A DNA stretch of 64,000 nt, from assembly GCA_030068075.1 (NCBI GenBank), contig CM057826.1:65755312-65819311 (forward strand), read 5' to 3'. The position numbers and the translations under genes were made by a program. This document shows, one piece after another, positions 12,725 through 24,984 of this stretch (position 1 is its first letter; the number at the start of each line of letters is the position of its first letter). The notes beneath the pieces are model-generated. The model searched no databases. It saw only the letters and a program-made list of their open reading frames with translations, and was not told where the DNA came from. Origin of the DNA: Paguma larvata (lineage: Eukaryota; Chordata; Mammalia; Carnivora; Viverridae).

Positions 12725-13385
12725 CTTTCATTAGCAAAAGTCCACTTGTCACAAAGAAACCAGAATGATGTTTTAAAAGTGTGTATCAGATTGTGCTGCT
12801 TCCCTGCTTATAACATTCAGATGGCCTCTCAATACATTTAGAACGATATCTAAATTTCTAACCAGGGCCTTTAATGTCCCAAACCATCGGGTCTGTTTTT
12901 AGCTCCCCATCTCAGCCCTAATCCTTCTTCTCTATGCTAACTCTATTCCAATCACACTGGGCTTCTTTCTGTTCCTTGATTACACAGAGCTCCTGCAAGA
13001 GGGCCTTTGCACATGCTGTTCCCACTGAATGATCTTCCTCATGACCTCGGGTAGCTGATTCCTACTAATGAATGAGGACTCAGCTCAGATATTTGTTTCC
13101 CATGGTAGTCTTTCCTGACCATCCAGTGTAAAGTATTCCCTACCACATGACTGTTTTACTGCCATCATAGCACCTATCACTATCTGAGACGGACCTTTTT
13201 CTTTGTTTACTTATGTACTGTCTGTTGCCCCACTAGAATTAAGGTCTTCAAGGCTTCTGTTCTTCAAGACCTTAATTCCTGTCTGTTTTAATTATCACTC
13301 TATTTCCCGTATCCACAACAGTGTCTGGCACATAGTAGATATTCGCTGATAATATATTTTGTGAATTAGTAAATAAATGAAAAGC
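12725..13385 (+). mobile_element. L2 LINE 3' end, forward
   Basis: One of the clearest ancient repeats here: GGGCCTTTGCACATGCTGTTC (from about 13001), GACTCAGCTCAGATATTTG (about 13078), CATCATAGCACCTATCAC, GTTGCCCCACTAGAATTA, GTGTCTGGCACATAGTAG (about 13322) and a terminal AATAAATGA. It carries a local inverted repeat at 13237-13277. Confidence 0.8.
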
Positions 13386-13675
13386 AAAAATAAGAACAAA
13401 TCTCAGTTGCATGTATCATCACTGGCAGTCCACTGGATGTAAAATTAGGATTAACCTAGCTGCAACCTCCTATGAAGATTGATTGCTCCTGACCCCTAGT
13501 GGTAAATCACTAATACATGTAACGGATTATCCAAAAATCATATCTTATAATGCTATAAGGCTCGTCCAGTATTTTTGACCAAGTGCAAGTACTGGCTTAC
13601 CATAATTAAATATCAGAGCTAAAAGAGATCTTAAGTATATAACTTAAATGTAACATTAACAACAACAGTAATAAT

Positions 13676-13885
13676 AGCCAACATTTACCGAGTGGATACC
13701 ATGTCTCAGTCACTATTCCAAGTGCTTTGTCTGTCTCACCATATCTAATTCTCATTACAACTCCACAAGTTAGGCACTAATGTTATATTCCTTTAGAGAT
13801 GAAAAACCAATTTAGCAACTTGTCCTTAGCCACACAGCTAATAAGAGTCAGAACAAAGCTAGTATATGTGTAACACTCAGTCTAC
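13676..13885 (-). mobile_element. MIR SINE, reverse
   Basis: Reverse-orientation MIR landmarks in order: AACATTTACCGAGTGGATAC, CTATTCCAAGTGCTTTG, CTAATTCTCATTACAACTCC, then GCAACTTGTCCTTAGCCACACAGC. Well preserved through the core. Confidence 0.8.
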
Positions 13886-14054
13886 GAAGTCACCATTCCA
13901 ATCTGGACAGCAGAAATCATATTCAACAGACATATTCCTTTTTCTGATCCATAATGTGGCTGTGTTCCAGGCAGGGCCTGTCAGAAGAGTGGTATTGGTA
14001 CCCAGAGAAAACCTCAGCCATTCTAATCTTAGAAATGATCTATCACAAACTTCT

Positions 14055-14165
14055 TGTTGTACAGATAAAGAATAAATGTCCAACAAAGTTGAGTAATTTT
14101 TCTGAGGTTACACAGTGCCAGGACTGGAACCTAATGAGTCACTCTACTCTTTACAAAGTACTTCA
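14055..14165 (-). mobile_element. MIR SINE fragment, reverse
   Basis: Contains GAGTAATTTTTCTGAGGTTACACAG and GGACTGGAACCT, the conserved MIR core read in reverse. Flanking parts are too decayed to follow. Confidence 0.55.
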
Positions 14166-14394
14166 AGTAGTCATTAGGGAATTGTAAACATCAGAGCAAG
14201 TGTATTGACTTGGGGGTTAGAAAGAGTCACACCTAATGTGAAAAAATGGTTGTGACCTGGTATAGTGTGCTGTTCTACTAAAGGTGCCTGGAATCCTCCT
14301 AGCCGCTGTTTCTAAATAGACCTCACTGCAGATATCTCAGACTCAAATGACTTTGTCTTGTTTTGATTAGTACAGAGGAAAATAGCACCACTGA

Positions 14395-14510
14395 GTAAAG
14401 CATACAAATATTTACTGAACACTACATGCCCAGCGCCCTACTAGGTGGTGGTATGAGCTCAGATGAAAGCAGGTGAGATGAAAATTGGTCCCTGATCTCC
14501 TGCAAGGCAA
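14395..14510 (-). mobile_element. L2/MIR-type fragment, reverse
   Basis: AAATATTTACTGAACACTACATGCC followed by GCGCCCTACTAGGTGGTGG resembles the start of reverse-orientation L2 copies. Short and diverged. Confidence 0.5.
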
Positions 14511-15644
14511 AGCAGAATGGTTTTCTCCTGCCAAGCAGAGAAGATAAATGCAGTGAACAGGAAGTGGGGATATTATCCTTCCAGGAACTGGTAATGGCCT
14601 TCAGAAGCGTAGGCAGCTGTGCATAAGCTTTCCAGATGAATTGTTTAAAAACTACTTAGGGTGTATATTCTTTTCCTCATTTGTTCCTTTATTTGCAATT
14701 CTCCTGTTACCTTTGGAAATCATTAAGAGAAAGGAGCAAATCAAAGTGGGCAGGCTCTGTTTGAGTCCAGCTACCAAGTCAGCAAGATAAGCACAAATGC
14801 ATTTGGGGTGGAGCGTGTATGGTACAGAGGGCAACAATTGCTTTTTTTCTCCTCACATCATCCAGTGTAGCCCACTCCTACCTGCCAAGGCCCCAAGATG
14901 TAACCCGCGATGGATTCTGGGAGTCTGATGTGTAACACTGGCTGATTCTATTCTGCAAAAGAGAATTAAATATCTGTTAAATCTCTAGAGACCAGGAAGC
15001 TTTTCTGCTTACCTGGTGCTTTATCTTCAAAAGTAACTGTAGAGGAAAATCTTGGCCTAATTTACTGGAACCGAAACAAATATTTATTGGATGAATGCAT
15101 AGGTCAGTTGTGCCTTCTTAAAAATCACTATTAAACCAAAAAGCCAGTGTATGGTATCTATGCAGAAACCTCTGAATGCTAAAAATACTTCTTGCAAAGA
15201 ATTCCCTCTGTAGCAAATGGTCACATAGCTGTAGAGTACCAGCTTAATGTTTCCGACGAAGTTGATCTCTCTATTCTTTTATAACAGAAGAGAGTCAAAT
15301 GAAACCTTAAAAAAAGAATTCTACAACTATGTGACTCCAATAAAGAGAAGGGAAATGCCAGATTGCCTCATTAAACAAACAAACACCAAACCTGAGCAGA
15401 CCCGTTATCCAAATTTATAGCAGTTTGCCAAGTTTGACAGAGTAGTTTTTTGCCTTACCCCTGACAAGAACTCTAACTCACAGCAGCATGAGTTACAAGG
15501 CAGAGAGCAGGAAGAGGACAAAGCTGATTATCATTCCTTGGTAATGTAGAAAACCAAAACTCAAAGTCCAGACTGTCTTTGGTTCTTAAATTGGGAAGAC
15601 TTGTGTTAACTGCCATGACTCCCCAGTATCTTCTTAAGCCTGAG
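14511..15644. other. Unique sequence
   Basis: No gene or repeat recognised in this stretch. Confidence 0.5.
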
Positions 15645-15845
15645 GGTTTCTCATTCAACAAGCATTTTCTGAACACCTACTGAGTACCAGGCACCGCACT
15701 GGGCTCCTGAGGATACAGATGTGAATTAAGTAATAGAATTTGTCCTTGAAGAGCTCAAAATCCAATAAAAGAGCAGGACCTAAACACAAGTACTTACAAT
15801 ACACTGGTATAAAAGCACTGAAGAAATATGTTCTTCTAATATAAG
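15645..15845 (-). mobile_element. L2 LINE 3' end, reverse
   Basis: TCATTCAACAAGCATTTTCTGAACACCTACTGAGTACCAGGCAC marks the inverted L2 3' terminus, followed by GGATACAGATGTGAATTAAG and GAAGAGCTCAAAATCCAATA. Confidence 0.7.
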
Positions 15846-16024
15846 ATCTTTTGGGGAACACATTAAAAAACTGCTAATTCTGCAGGCTGAGCATATTTAC
15901 TTTTGTAGGTGGTAGAAAGATTTTGGAATCTTTCACAAGAGAAACACTTCTGGATCAAAATTCTTCCTATAATTGGTAGTAATAAGAAGACATTGGTAGT
16001 TATTGTTTTATTATTATTGACTTG

Positions 16025-16105
16025 TATTGGTGACCAAATGCTATGTTAATGGCTAAACTCTTACATTTTTCCAATAAGGAAACTGAGGCTCAGAATTTAA
16101 TAAGT
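16025..16105 (-). mobile_element. MIR SINE fragment, reverse
   Basis: The pattern TTCCAATAAGGAAACTGAGGCTCAGA is the conserved MIR core in reverse. The rest is lost next to the following L1. Confidence 0.5.
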
Positions 16106-16110
16106 GCTTA

Positions 16111-16415
16111 ACATAGAAAACTGGAGGGTATTATGCTGAGTGAAATAAGTCAGGCAGAGAAAGACAGATACCTTATGTTTCCACGCATAGGTGGGCTTTG
16201 TGAGACTTAATAGAAAACCAAGAAGAAGGGGAAGAGGGGAAGGAAAAAAACAGCCACAGAGAGGGAGGAAGACATAACATAAGAGACTCTCAAAAACTAA
16301 GAACAAACTGAGGAGAGAGAGTGGTGTGGGAGGGGGTAGAGTGGGTGATGGGCACAGAGGAGGGCACTTGTTTATTTGACAATAAATTATTAAAATAAAA
16401 TAAAAAATAAAATGC
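16111..16415 (+). mobile_element. Young L1 3' end, 5'-truncated
   Basis: Begins at the end of ORF2 (GGGTATTATGCTGAGTGAAA near 16127) and runs through the purine-rich 3' UTR (AAGAGACTCTCAAAAAC, GAGGAGGGCACTTG) to TTGACAATAAATTATT and an A-rich tail. Compared with other carnivore L1 ends, the segment between GGGCACTTG and TTGACAATAAA is missing, so it has a small internal deletion. No clear target-site duplication. Confidence 0.85.
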
Positions 16416-16420
16416 CTTTA

Positions 16421-18154
16421 AAATAAGTTTCTTCAGAGGAATTCAAACACCTAGCACATATAAAGGAATTCGTTCATCATGAAAAAGGAGACCTGAGACA
16501 AAGAGGAGAAGGACAAAGTACTACGGGAGTTTACTGCTGCTGACCCAGAGAGCATAAATAAGTCTGAGGAAGCGTCATAGATTACCATCAGTCCTAACTC
16601 CAGCCACTGTGCAGTTACTGGACAAACTTATGGTTATTCTACGTATCCCAGCTGCTGCTCCTGGAAACAGTCTGAAGAGAAGAAGAGAGGCAGAAATGGA
16701 AAAAGAGGTGGAAAGGTAGACAGACTCCATCTCCTGGGATCATCTGATTCCTTGAAACTGTGAGACTGCATGCCTGGCTCTTCCTCTCGGCTAAACCAGT
16801 CAATAACATTGGTTGGCCAATTATACCACCAGTTGGTCCATCAATATAGGAGTGGGATGTGGTTTTTAAATTAGTAAAGATGCCTTGGTTGGCCATCTCG
16901 AGCCCTAATATGTTAGGTAAAGGGGACGTGTATTTAAGGAACTTCTGAGAAAGCAAAACTGACATTTCATACATCTTGTCCATTCTCTCTCCAAACTTGG
17001 ATTCCCTGGGAGCCATCTTCGACTGTAACCATAGTGCTTTGTCAATCTGACATTGTAATATTATTTTCCGTGATTCAGGATGAATTATATTTTTATTTAT
17101 ATGCTATAGCAATCATTTTTAAAACCCCATACAGATAATAACATCAAACCGAATGTTCCAAGGAGCAGTATGAAAGTGGTAGATTCAAAATGGCCCCAAG
17201 AAGCAGAAACCTGTTTGCTATTATCTATCTCTTGAGCTCGACAGTTACTTTGATTCTTCTTTATCTTAATTGCCTCAAATGTGAAATGTGGGTTTGGACT
17301 AGGGTAATGTTCCCCAAGTACAAGTTCACGGGGCAGCCATACATGGGTCATTTAATAGAACTTACCAAGCTATACTCCTGGATATGTAGGGGTGAATTCC
17401 AAGACTCTATATATTTTAAAGACTCATAAAAGGTGGGATGTTTGGAATACAATAATATTTCTTTCGCCTCATGTTCCATCTCTGTCAAATAATGGTTCAA
17501 GGAGGTGAACGGGCATGAAAAAGAACCTAGTTAAAAATAGCTCAATTCGCATTTTTCAAAGTGTTAAGATTGCATTAGAGCACAGCTTTCTAAAAGAGCA
17601 GCAAATAACTTGCATAGATTTGATGATCTTACTACCAAAGAAAACTATCTTCCCTTAATTACAAATTCCCTAATAAACTGCATGCATGATACTTAGATAT
17701 TGTTTTCATTTTAAATGAGGTATTAATAGGTAAAATATTACCTTTTTTGATCATGGCCAAAACAAAAGGCAAAGCCAGCAACTGAGAACAAGGCAACTGT
17801 GCTGCAGCTTATAACGAAGACAGAGTTTTATAAAGCTGAAGGCAAGCTCAACCAATGAAGCAGGTGCCTTGATCAGCAAGCACTGTTAAGAAAGAAAATT
17901 GAATTCTTTGAAAACAATTTGGAAAGGAATTTGGAAACCATATCCAAACAATGCTCTGGGGCTGACATTTCAAAAATGTATTTGCTCTTTATTCTAATCA
18001 CTTTGGTACTTTCATCAAAGTGAAGACATGACATATGGAACAGAAGATATGCAGTGAGATGAAGGAGTAGTCAGATGCAAATGGTTGGAAAAGACCCAGA
18101 GATTACAATCTGGCTCACCTTACACATCCAATCTCAGCTCCCTAAAGACGCCTA
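16421..18154. other. Unique sequence
   Basis: No recognised gene. The 125-codon minus-strand frame at 16639-17016 has no domain I know and lies in sequence without coding signs. Confidence 0.5.
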
Positions 18155-18340
18155 AGAGCTGTCATTTATGGAGAGCCTGTGGTAGAACAGGCTCTGTGTA
18201 GCTTTCCACGATCCTCAAAAGAACTCTAGGGAGACTGATGCCCGGAAAGATTAACTATTTTACACAGTTTTTGGACATATCAAGAGATAGAGCTGCAATT
18301 CGAACACAGTTCGAACTTCCTGCTGCTTCTGAATTCAATT
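18155..18340 (-). mobile_element. MIR SINE, reverse, diverged
   Basis: Weak but ordered matches: GTCATTTATGGAGAGCCTG, GATCCTCAAAAGAACTC, then CTGCAATTCGAACACAG, which resembles the end of a reversed MIR. Confidence 0.45.
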
Positions 18341-19036
18341 CTTTTCTAACCGTTATTCTAATACTTTTTCTTCCCTGTCAAAACCCAGGCACACAGGCAA
18401 ACATTAGTGTGTTCAGTGTCTTGTCAGCATGTTTCAGGGATTTACAGATGTGACTTCTCTGGAACAGTTAAACCAATAAGGAACTGTTATTGAAGGATCA
18501 TTATTTTCCTCCTGTTTTTATTATTCTTCTTTTGCCTTTTTTTTTTCTAATATCCAATACAGCTCCCATGTTATCTCATTGTCTATTCCTTATGAGACAT
18601 GCAGTCATGGTGGAAAATAAGCCAAGAATGTAATCCTTTCTTAAAACCTATCTTCTCCACAGACTTTCAGTATTAAAACCTATTGTACTTACACACACAG
18701 TCAACCAATTAAAACTATCTGCAATAAGCTACTTATGTATGAAATGGTCTTTGTATGCTGAAACCACAAAGAGCTGATAATGAGTTATTTTACATCTAGG
18801 GCAAACTCATCATGTACTGCTGAATGGCCTAGGCTGGAACATATAGTGGCTGAAAACAGAAAGCTAGTGAAAGGTGATGGACTGAACAGATTCCTTTTGT
18901 TTTTATGTCAATGATTTCCTTTCCAGGGTGGAAGTAAACAAAACACAGTGATCACATCATTGATCTCACATGATATGAATGAAAAAGGGGGGAGGATGCA
19001 ATGAAAAAATGCAAAGGATTAATCAATTAAGAACTA
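18341..19036. other. Unique sequence
   Basis: No gene or repeat recognised; a T run lies near 18538-18548. Confidence 0.5.
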
Positions 19037-19240
19037 GGGGTGCCTTGGTGACTCAGGTGGTTAAGCATCCAACTCTTGATTTTGACTTGGGTCATGATAT
19101 CACAGTTCATGAGACAGAGCCCTGAGTGGGACTCGTGCTGACAGCACAGACCCTTCTTGGGATTCTCCCTCTCCCTCCACATCTGTCCCTCCCCCAACTG
19201 TGCTCTCTCTAAAAATTAATAAATAAACATAAAAAAAAAA
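19037..19240 (+). mobile_element. Feliform CAN SINE
   Basis: Forward SINE: GGGGTGCCTTGGTGACTCAG head, GTCATGATATCACAG block, CT-rich segment, then AATAAATAAACATAAAA tail. No convincing duplication; divergence from the canonical head suggests an older copy. Confidence 0.9.
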
Positions 19241-20354
19241 GGAACATGGAATCAGTCACTGAAGCTTGGCCTCACTGTCAGAGCATTTGAGCCTACTGTA
19301 TATACACTTCCTGCTCCCAGCAACTGAACCCTGTTTTTCTGCACCACCACTTCCATTGCACCTCATTTCTCTTCTCCCTTCCCCTTGCTGGCCTCCACCC
19401 TATCCTTCACCCTCCCATGAGAGTAGCTCCCAGGTGGGGAGGGTTGTGGTGGTAAAATTAGCACTCCTACAGAGGAGGAGTTAGAGCTAGCTGTAGGAGT
19501 CTCAAATGCTATCTTCTCAGGAGCATGCCTTGGCCTCGCCCTGCCAGGCACAGAGTTTCTGAAGGCTCTCCCTCAGTGGTCCCTCCCCACTCATATCCAT
19601 GGGGCCTTTCCAGAGCCTTAGGGGAAGGCGCTTGGGGCTAGCCTTTGCCTGCCTTGGAATCAAAGCCTTTTCCGGAAGGTTTGGCTCTGATGCCACACAT
19701 GATCCTCGAGGCCACCAAGAAGAGCTGCGGGGGTGCACTGCCTACTCCCTGGCAAGGGTGCAAAACCTGCAGACCCAAGAAGACTGCACCCCACCAGTCT
19801 CTGATGCCAGTTCTTTTTATTTCCGTGAAACTACTTAATGAGATTCTTCATGCATAAAATTAATTTTTGCCCTCGTCTATCAGCTTTTACCACTAAAGGA
19901 TTTACTTACAATTTTGTCAGATTTTATTTATATATGCAATAAAGGGGACCCAAACCATAATGAAGGCGTTTATGGGTAATGATGGGAGATACAAAAGGAA
20001 GCTGAGAGCAGGCAGACATCCAGGCCCCCTTTGGATGCCAGGATGCATTACGCAGGAGATACCCCCCGCAGAAATGCACACGAGGTCCTGCCTTCCCAGA
20101 ATGATACCTCAAGTCAGAGCCTAATGTGTTGCTGGGGGAGAGGAGGAGGAGTAGGGCTATTAATAAACAGTGAAATAATCAGGCTTTATGGGAGTTCAGT
20201 TGTTTTCTTACACACTAGATTTGCTCTCAATGCTTTCACAAATCTGTCCTGCGCAAAAGCTTTGTAGCCAGTGGGTTGCTGAACTGCGTGTCCCCTGGGA
20301 AGCTGTCTGGAGTTGGAACGGAGTGAAGATGGACAAATAATGGTTGATAATAAG
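19241..20354. other. Unique sequence, locally GC-rich
   Basis: About 19360-19810 is GC-rich and carries overlapping open frames on both strands (60-80 codons), none with a recognisable domain. It resembles neither SINE nor LINE. It may be an exon or 3' UTR of an unidentified transcript, or simply GC-rich unique DNA. Confidence 0.35.
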
Positions 20355-20530
20355 GGCCCTTGCTTACTGAGTGTCCCCTAAGGCCAAGCTTTATGCCGGG
20401 CAGTACGCTGACATGTCACCTTATCTTCAAAACAGCTGGTAGGGTAGCTATTATCATTCACACTTTAAAGGTAAGGAAACTAAGGCCCAGAGAGGTTCCA
20501 TAGCTGCCTAAGGTTACATATTATTTTTGT
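20355..20530 (-). mobile_element. MIR SINE, reverse
   Basis: Contains CAAGCTTTATGCCGGGCAG, CACCTTATCTTCAAAACAGC, TATTATCATTCACACTTTAAAG and AAACTAAGGCCCAGAGAGGTT, all in reversed MIR order. Confidence 0.75.
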
Positions 20531-20644
20531 ACAGTTCACCACCACCACTCCCACCACCAGTCACTTCTTTCCTCACTCCATTCTAAGCTATGAGCCCTCC
20601 CCTCCAGGCTAAAGTGTTCAGTCAACTGTGTTTAGAATAAGCAC

Positions 20645-20750
20645 TAGATTGGGCCAGAAACATGGTTTCTGATTCTATTTCAATTTTTATTACTAAATGC
20701 TGTGTGACCTTAAGCAAACAACTTCACTTCTCTGGTTGCCACAGCCCTGT
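20645..20750 (+). mobile_element. MIR SINE fragment
   Basis: TGCTGTGTGACCTTAAGCAA followed by CAACTTCACTTCTCTGG matches the conserved MIR core in forward orientation. Confidence 0.6.
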
Positions 20751-21070
20751 CTTGAAAAAAAAGATTTTGGTCTCAAGAAACCAACCTGTTCAGTTCTGGC
20801 ATTTTTATTCTGTGACACCGTCTCCACACAGTAACAACAGAGTGTGTGCAAAGTGCATGTGTTACCTCACAGACAGAAACAGAACTCGTTTTTCAGAATG
20901 AAAACACTTGGAGTTATGTCACTGCACAGCCAATGTTGGGATCGTCTCTGGATTTCTAAAGCTGCATGGGACTGTCAAGCTGCTGTGAAGCATTAGAGAC
21001 TTTTTTCTCACTCATCCTTCTCTTGGCATCAATGAAGATGAAGAATCATATATATCAAAATGAAAGCTAT

Positions 21071-21273
21071 GGGGCACCTAGGTGGCTCAGTCAGTTAAGT
21101 GCCCAGCTTCAGCTCAGGTCATGATCTCACGGTTTGTGGGTTTGAGCCCTACATCACGCTCTGTGCTTACAGTTCAGAGTCTGCAGCCTCCTTTAGATTC
21201 TGTGACTCCATCTCTCTCTGCTCACACTCTGTCTCTCTCTCTCTCAAAAATAAATAAACGTTAAAAAAAATGA
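21071..21273 (+). mobile_element. Feliform CAN SINE
   Basis: Forward SINE with GGGGCACCTAGGTGGCTCAG head and AAATAAACGTTAAAA tail. A probable duplication AAAATGAAAG lies at 21057-21066 and 21274-21283, with four extra bases before the head. Confidence 0.92.
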
Positions 21274-21559
21274 AAAATGAAAGTTGCCTAAGACTACTAA
21301 ATCTGACAGCTGGAAAAGAAGAGCACAGTGGTACAGTTTAGCCCCTTCCCCGAAGACAACCTTGCTATGGAGCCTGACAGGCTAAATGGAGACTTTATCT
21401 TCAGGACAACCTGACCCTATCAGCAACTCACATTTCCAACACGTAACAGATGTCACTAGCTGCTGAGTCAACAGGGAGGAACTTCTATAACATAGTATGG
21501 CCTTTGTCCTCTGCCATAGATTCTAGGTCTGTGAAGCTGCAACAGAAGGACCGGAGCCA

Positions 21560-21860
21560 CAAACTTTTATCCATTCCACAAATACTGAGATGCTACTGTG
21601 CTCCAAGCTCATGCTAGGTATCAAGGACTAAAAGAAAAGGAAGACAGAAAGCTTCCCTTGAATGTTCTCACAGTCTAGTGGCAAAAATACATAATTTCAA
21701 TGCAAGAGTATGAAGACTATGGTCTTCATACAAGATAGTTTACCTAGCTAAACAGGAGTGGGCCATAGGTGAAGATATTTAATGGAGTTAAGGGAGGAAG
21801 AAATAATTAACTCTAAGGATGACAGCTGTTTGAGATGAACCTTGAAAGATGAGTAGAAAT
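21560..21860 (-). mobile_element. L2 LINE 3' region, reverse
   Basis: Starts CCACAAATACTGAGATGCTACTGTG, then CATGCTAGGTATCAAGGAC, and later GAGATGAACCTTGAAAGATGAG, which follow reversed L2 order. Confidence 0.6.
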
Positions 21861-21947
21861 TGGTGTGTGAATTGGTTTACTGTTCCAACAGACAGAACAG
21901 TAAATGACTCTTCATTGATCACTCCATGCCTAATGGGAGAAAATGTT

Positions 21948-22139
21948 TTTTTAAATGTTTATTTTTGGGAGAAAGAGCAAGAAAGAGTGAACATGAGTAG
22001 GGGAGGGGTGGAGAGCGGAATCAAAGCGGGCTCTGCACTGACAGCAGCAAGCCTGATGCAGGGCTTGAACCCACGAACCATGAGATCATGACACGAGCCG
22101 AAATTGGACACTCAGTCAACTGAGCCACCCAGGCACCCT
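21948..22139 (-). mobile_element. Feliform CAN SINE, reverse
   Basis: Reverse SINE ending CTGAGCCACCCAGGCACCC. Flanks TGGGAGAAAATG (about 21934) and TGGGAAAAAG (about 22142) look like a decayed duplication. Confidence 0.9.
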
Positions 22140-22152
22140 GTTGGGAAAAAGT

Positions 22153-24813
22153 ATTTGGAGTCAGGAAATTCCCTCAGAATGTTTTCCAGGAATCATGGTA
22201 TGGATTGTTTAGGTCTCCAATATATGTAGCTTTCTTTTTCCTAAAGGCAGTTCTCCTTCCTTTCTTTCCTAGGATCTGACTATGAAATCTGTTTCAAGCA
22301 GTCTCACTGTGAATATTCTTTAATAAGAAAGGACCTGGAAAAACTGTATCTCTAATAAAGAGGAACAAAGGATGGGAGATAAAGAAGAAACCAAGATCTA
22401 GTAAAGTGTCAGCCACATCCAGATGCTCCACAGAGTGAGGTACCAGGCCCAGTAAAGCCAAACATCAATTCCCAAAAGAAAGACTTAAGGGTAGGAAAAA
22501 CAGAGAAGTAGCTTACCAAGGCAGCAACATTCTCTAAGCAACTCAGCCCAGACATTGAATCAGCAGTGAAAATGCAAAGTGTAAGGGGTATAGAAAATGC
22601 ATCTTTGCTCTGTTTTGAATTGTTAAGAAATAAACAGCGGTAAAAGACTGAAAATCAGTTTCCAAGAGCTAATAGCGAGGCATGAATGGAAATCAAGTTT
22701 TCCATATATCATGGTGAGGAGAGGAAGAAACCGAGTATGACTTAGAACATCACTCTCACTGATCCTGTGCCAAACCAGAGATGGCTCCAGAGGTGGGGAA
22801 GATGGAAGGAGGTGTCTGCCTGTCTCTTTTTATGTCATACTCAGTCACAAAATGTGAAGTGACCAGATCTGGGGAGGGTAAGGAGGTACAGATGAATGTC
22901 GAGAGTAGCCATCAAGGCATAAAGTGGGAGAAAGTATTTAATAGCACCACTGACAAATAGCATCTTTATTTTTCCCTTCACGAACTATTTTATTACAAGA
23001 ATAGAAGCAAGGGTGATGAAATGAGGTGGGGGTCATGCAAAAGAGAGAGATTTGATGGAAATAAGAATAACAAAGCATTGAGCAATTTCTTGTGACTCAC
23101 ATGCAGAGAGAAAATGCTTTCATGGAAGAAAGCCAGAGGTGGGCCTCATGGGAAGTATTGTGTGCTTTTCTTTTGCAATTCCATTATGACTTTAATAGTT
23201 TTTTCTGATAACTACAGTGATGGAGGTCCTTTATATAATATTTAGAAAGTACACAAAAGCACACAAGAAAATAAAAATCATTCACTATCTTAAAGGAAAG
23301 CAGTATTAATATTTTAACTCCTACAGATCAAAGAATTTTTTAAAAGACAAACAGAAGAAGAGGCAGAAACCTAGGAGAACTTTAAACTCTAATTAGATAG
23401 AAAAAAACTTAGTGACATAAAGCATTATCTCTACTAATGAATATGTACTGAAACACATCAATTCTTATTGGAAAGTTCATTGCTAAAAGTAAAAATAATT
23501 GAGACAAAAGCATTTTGATATGACGTTCAAGTCAAAATGTTGACATAGCTTTATGAAAAAGTGTTACACACAAGGGAGATGCCTGCCACATCCCATCCCT
23601 GAGCTTCACTCTCTCCTTTATTCCATCCATTAAAAAAATAAAGAATATTTGTTCTTGCTCTTTGGGATAGTCCACTGTCACTGTAAATAACACTGACTTG
23701 ATAAGGCTCATAGGTAGAGTGAAAATCAAGGAAGAAATAAGGACCAAGAATGAGTTTTAGGCTTGATCAAAGGTTATGTGAATATTCTTCTCTGCACTCA
23801 CCCCCAATTTGTGTACATACAGAAATAAGCAGAGCAAGGAAACCTCCCTTTTGAGTTTTCACAGGACAGATTCTTTGTTAACTTCCACCCTCCCCTCTTA
23901 CACTCAAGCTGAGGATGTGATATCTTGTTGATAAGATAAGCTACTTCCTGCCCTTGCTACCAAGAGAGTTCCCATCTGACAACATTGACTTTTCCCACCT
24001 AGCTGTGATACAGGCATCACCTCACCCTACCCATTCAGAGGCTGGCAACTAGATGAAGCCTAGCCAAGATCTGGGCCCTGGATTGTCTATGGAAAACTCA
24101 GAGAAATATTGCCATTGCTTTCCCCCTTTGGCTGCCATAAGTTCTAACCAGACATACCTCCACAGACTGCATGTTCTCAGAGGATTTCCTGGTAGCAGTA
24201 TTATTAATGAAGGAGTAGAAAGACAGCGTGACTCTAGAGTTGCCACAGAAAAATAAGTACGGTTGCCTCTAGGATAGAGCCCTATTGTCCATCATTCTAT
24301 CACCCAAAGATTGTTGTTTGTAATACAGGTTCACTGGTAGGAAGCTTGTAAGGGAAACCCAACAAAGTAACATCAAAAGGCTACCAAGATGTTAAATTAT
24401 CCTTTCTGAGGGCACAATTTTTACAAATTTCTAGGTAAATACATCAGCCTATCACATAGTAAAATCAGACCAACATTTTTTCAATTCTCTGCCAAAGTCG
24501 GGGTAAATTTTGTCTATTCAGGCTTGACAAAGGGATCTCTGGTTCAACGATACATACGTTGTTATAAGTTATTAGTAACATAACAATGATATTGTAGAGT
24601 TATATATGTATGTACATGCTGAAAGTCAATTACCCCGATTTCTCAAGAATTTAACAGCTCACTGTGCTGATGTATGCATCTCACTCCATTTGTAATTTGT
24701 TAATTAATCTCTTTATTCATACATAATCACCTATTTATTTACTGATAATATAGCATGGCTCATACTATGCTAATTACCAAAATTTATAAGGAAGATTCCT
24801 TTATTTTTCAAAA
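22153..24813. other. Long unique stretch
   Basis: No gene, RNA or clear repeat. A segment near 23240-23320 (GTACACAAAAGCACACAAGAAAATAAAAATC) resembles part of an old LINE-like repeat, but too weakly to name. Short open frames at 23532-23747 and 24049-24256 lack domains. Confidence 0.45.
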
Positions 24814-24814
24814 T

Positions 24815-24849
<35 letters not shown>

Positions 24850-24978
24850 GAGAGAACGTAAGCAAGGGAGGGGCGGAGAGAGAGAGAGAGAGAAAATTTC
24901 AGGCAGGTTCCATGTTGTCAGCACAGAGCCTAATATGGGGCTCAAAACCCACACTGTGAGACCTTGCCCTAAGCTGCA
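24814..24978 (-). mobile_element. CAN SINE, 5' end missing
   Basis: Reverse SINE with an expanded (ATTT)n stretch at its tail (24814-24850) and the GTCAGCACAGAGCCTAATATG block, but the tRNA-like head is absent. It breaks off near 24978 where L1 sequence begins, so a deletion or recombination joined the two. Confidence 0.85.
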
Positions 24979-24984
24979 ATGCAT

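Noticed and set aside
16639..17016. A 125-codon minus-strand frame as a coding exon
   Set aside because: No domain, no homologue I recognise, and no clear splice sites. This length is expected by chance in this amount of DNA.
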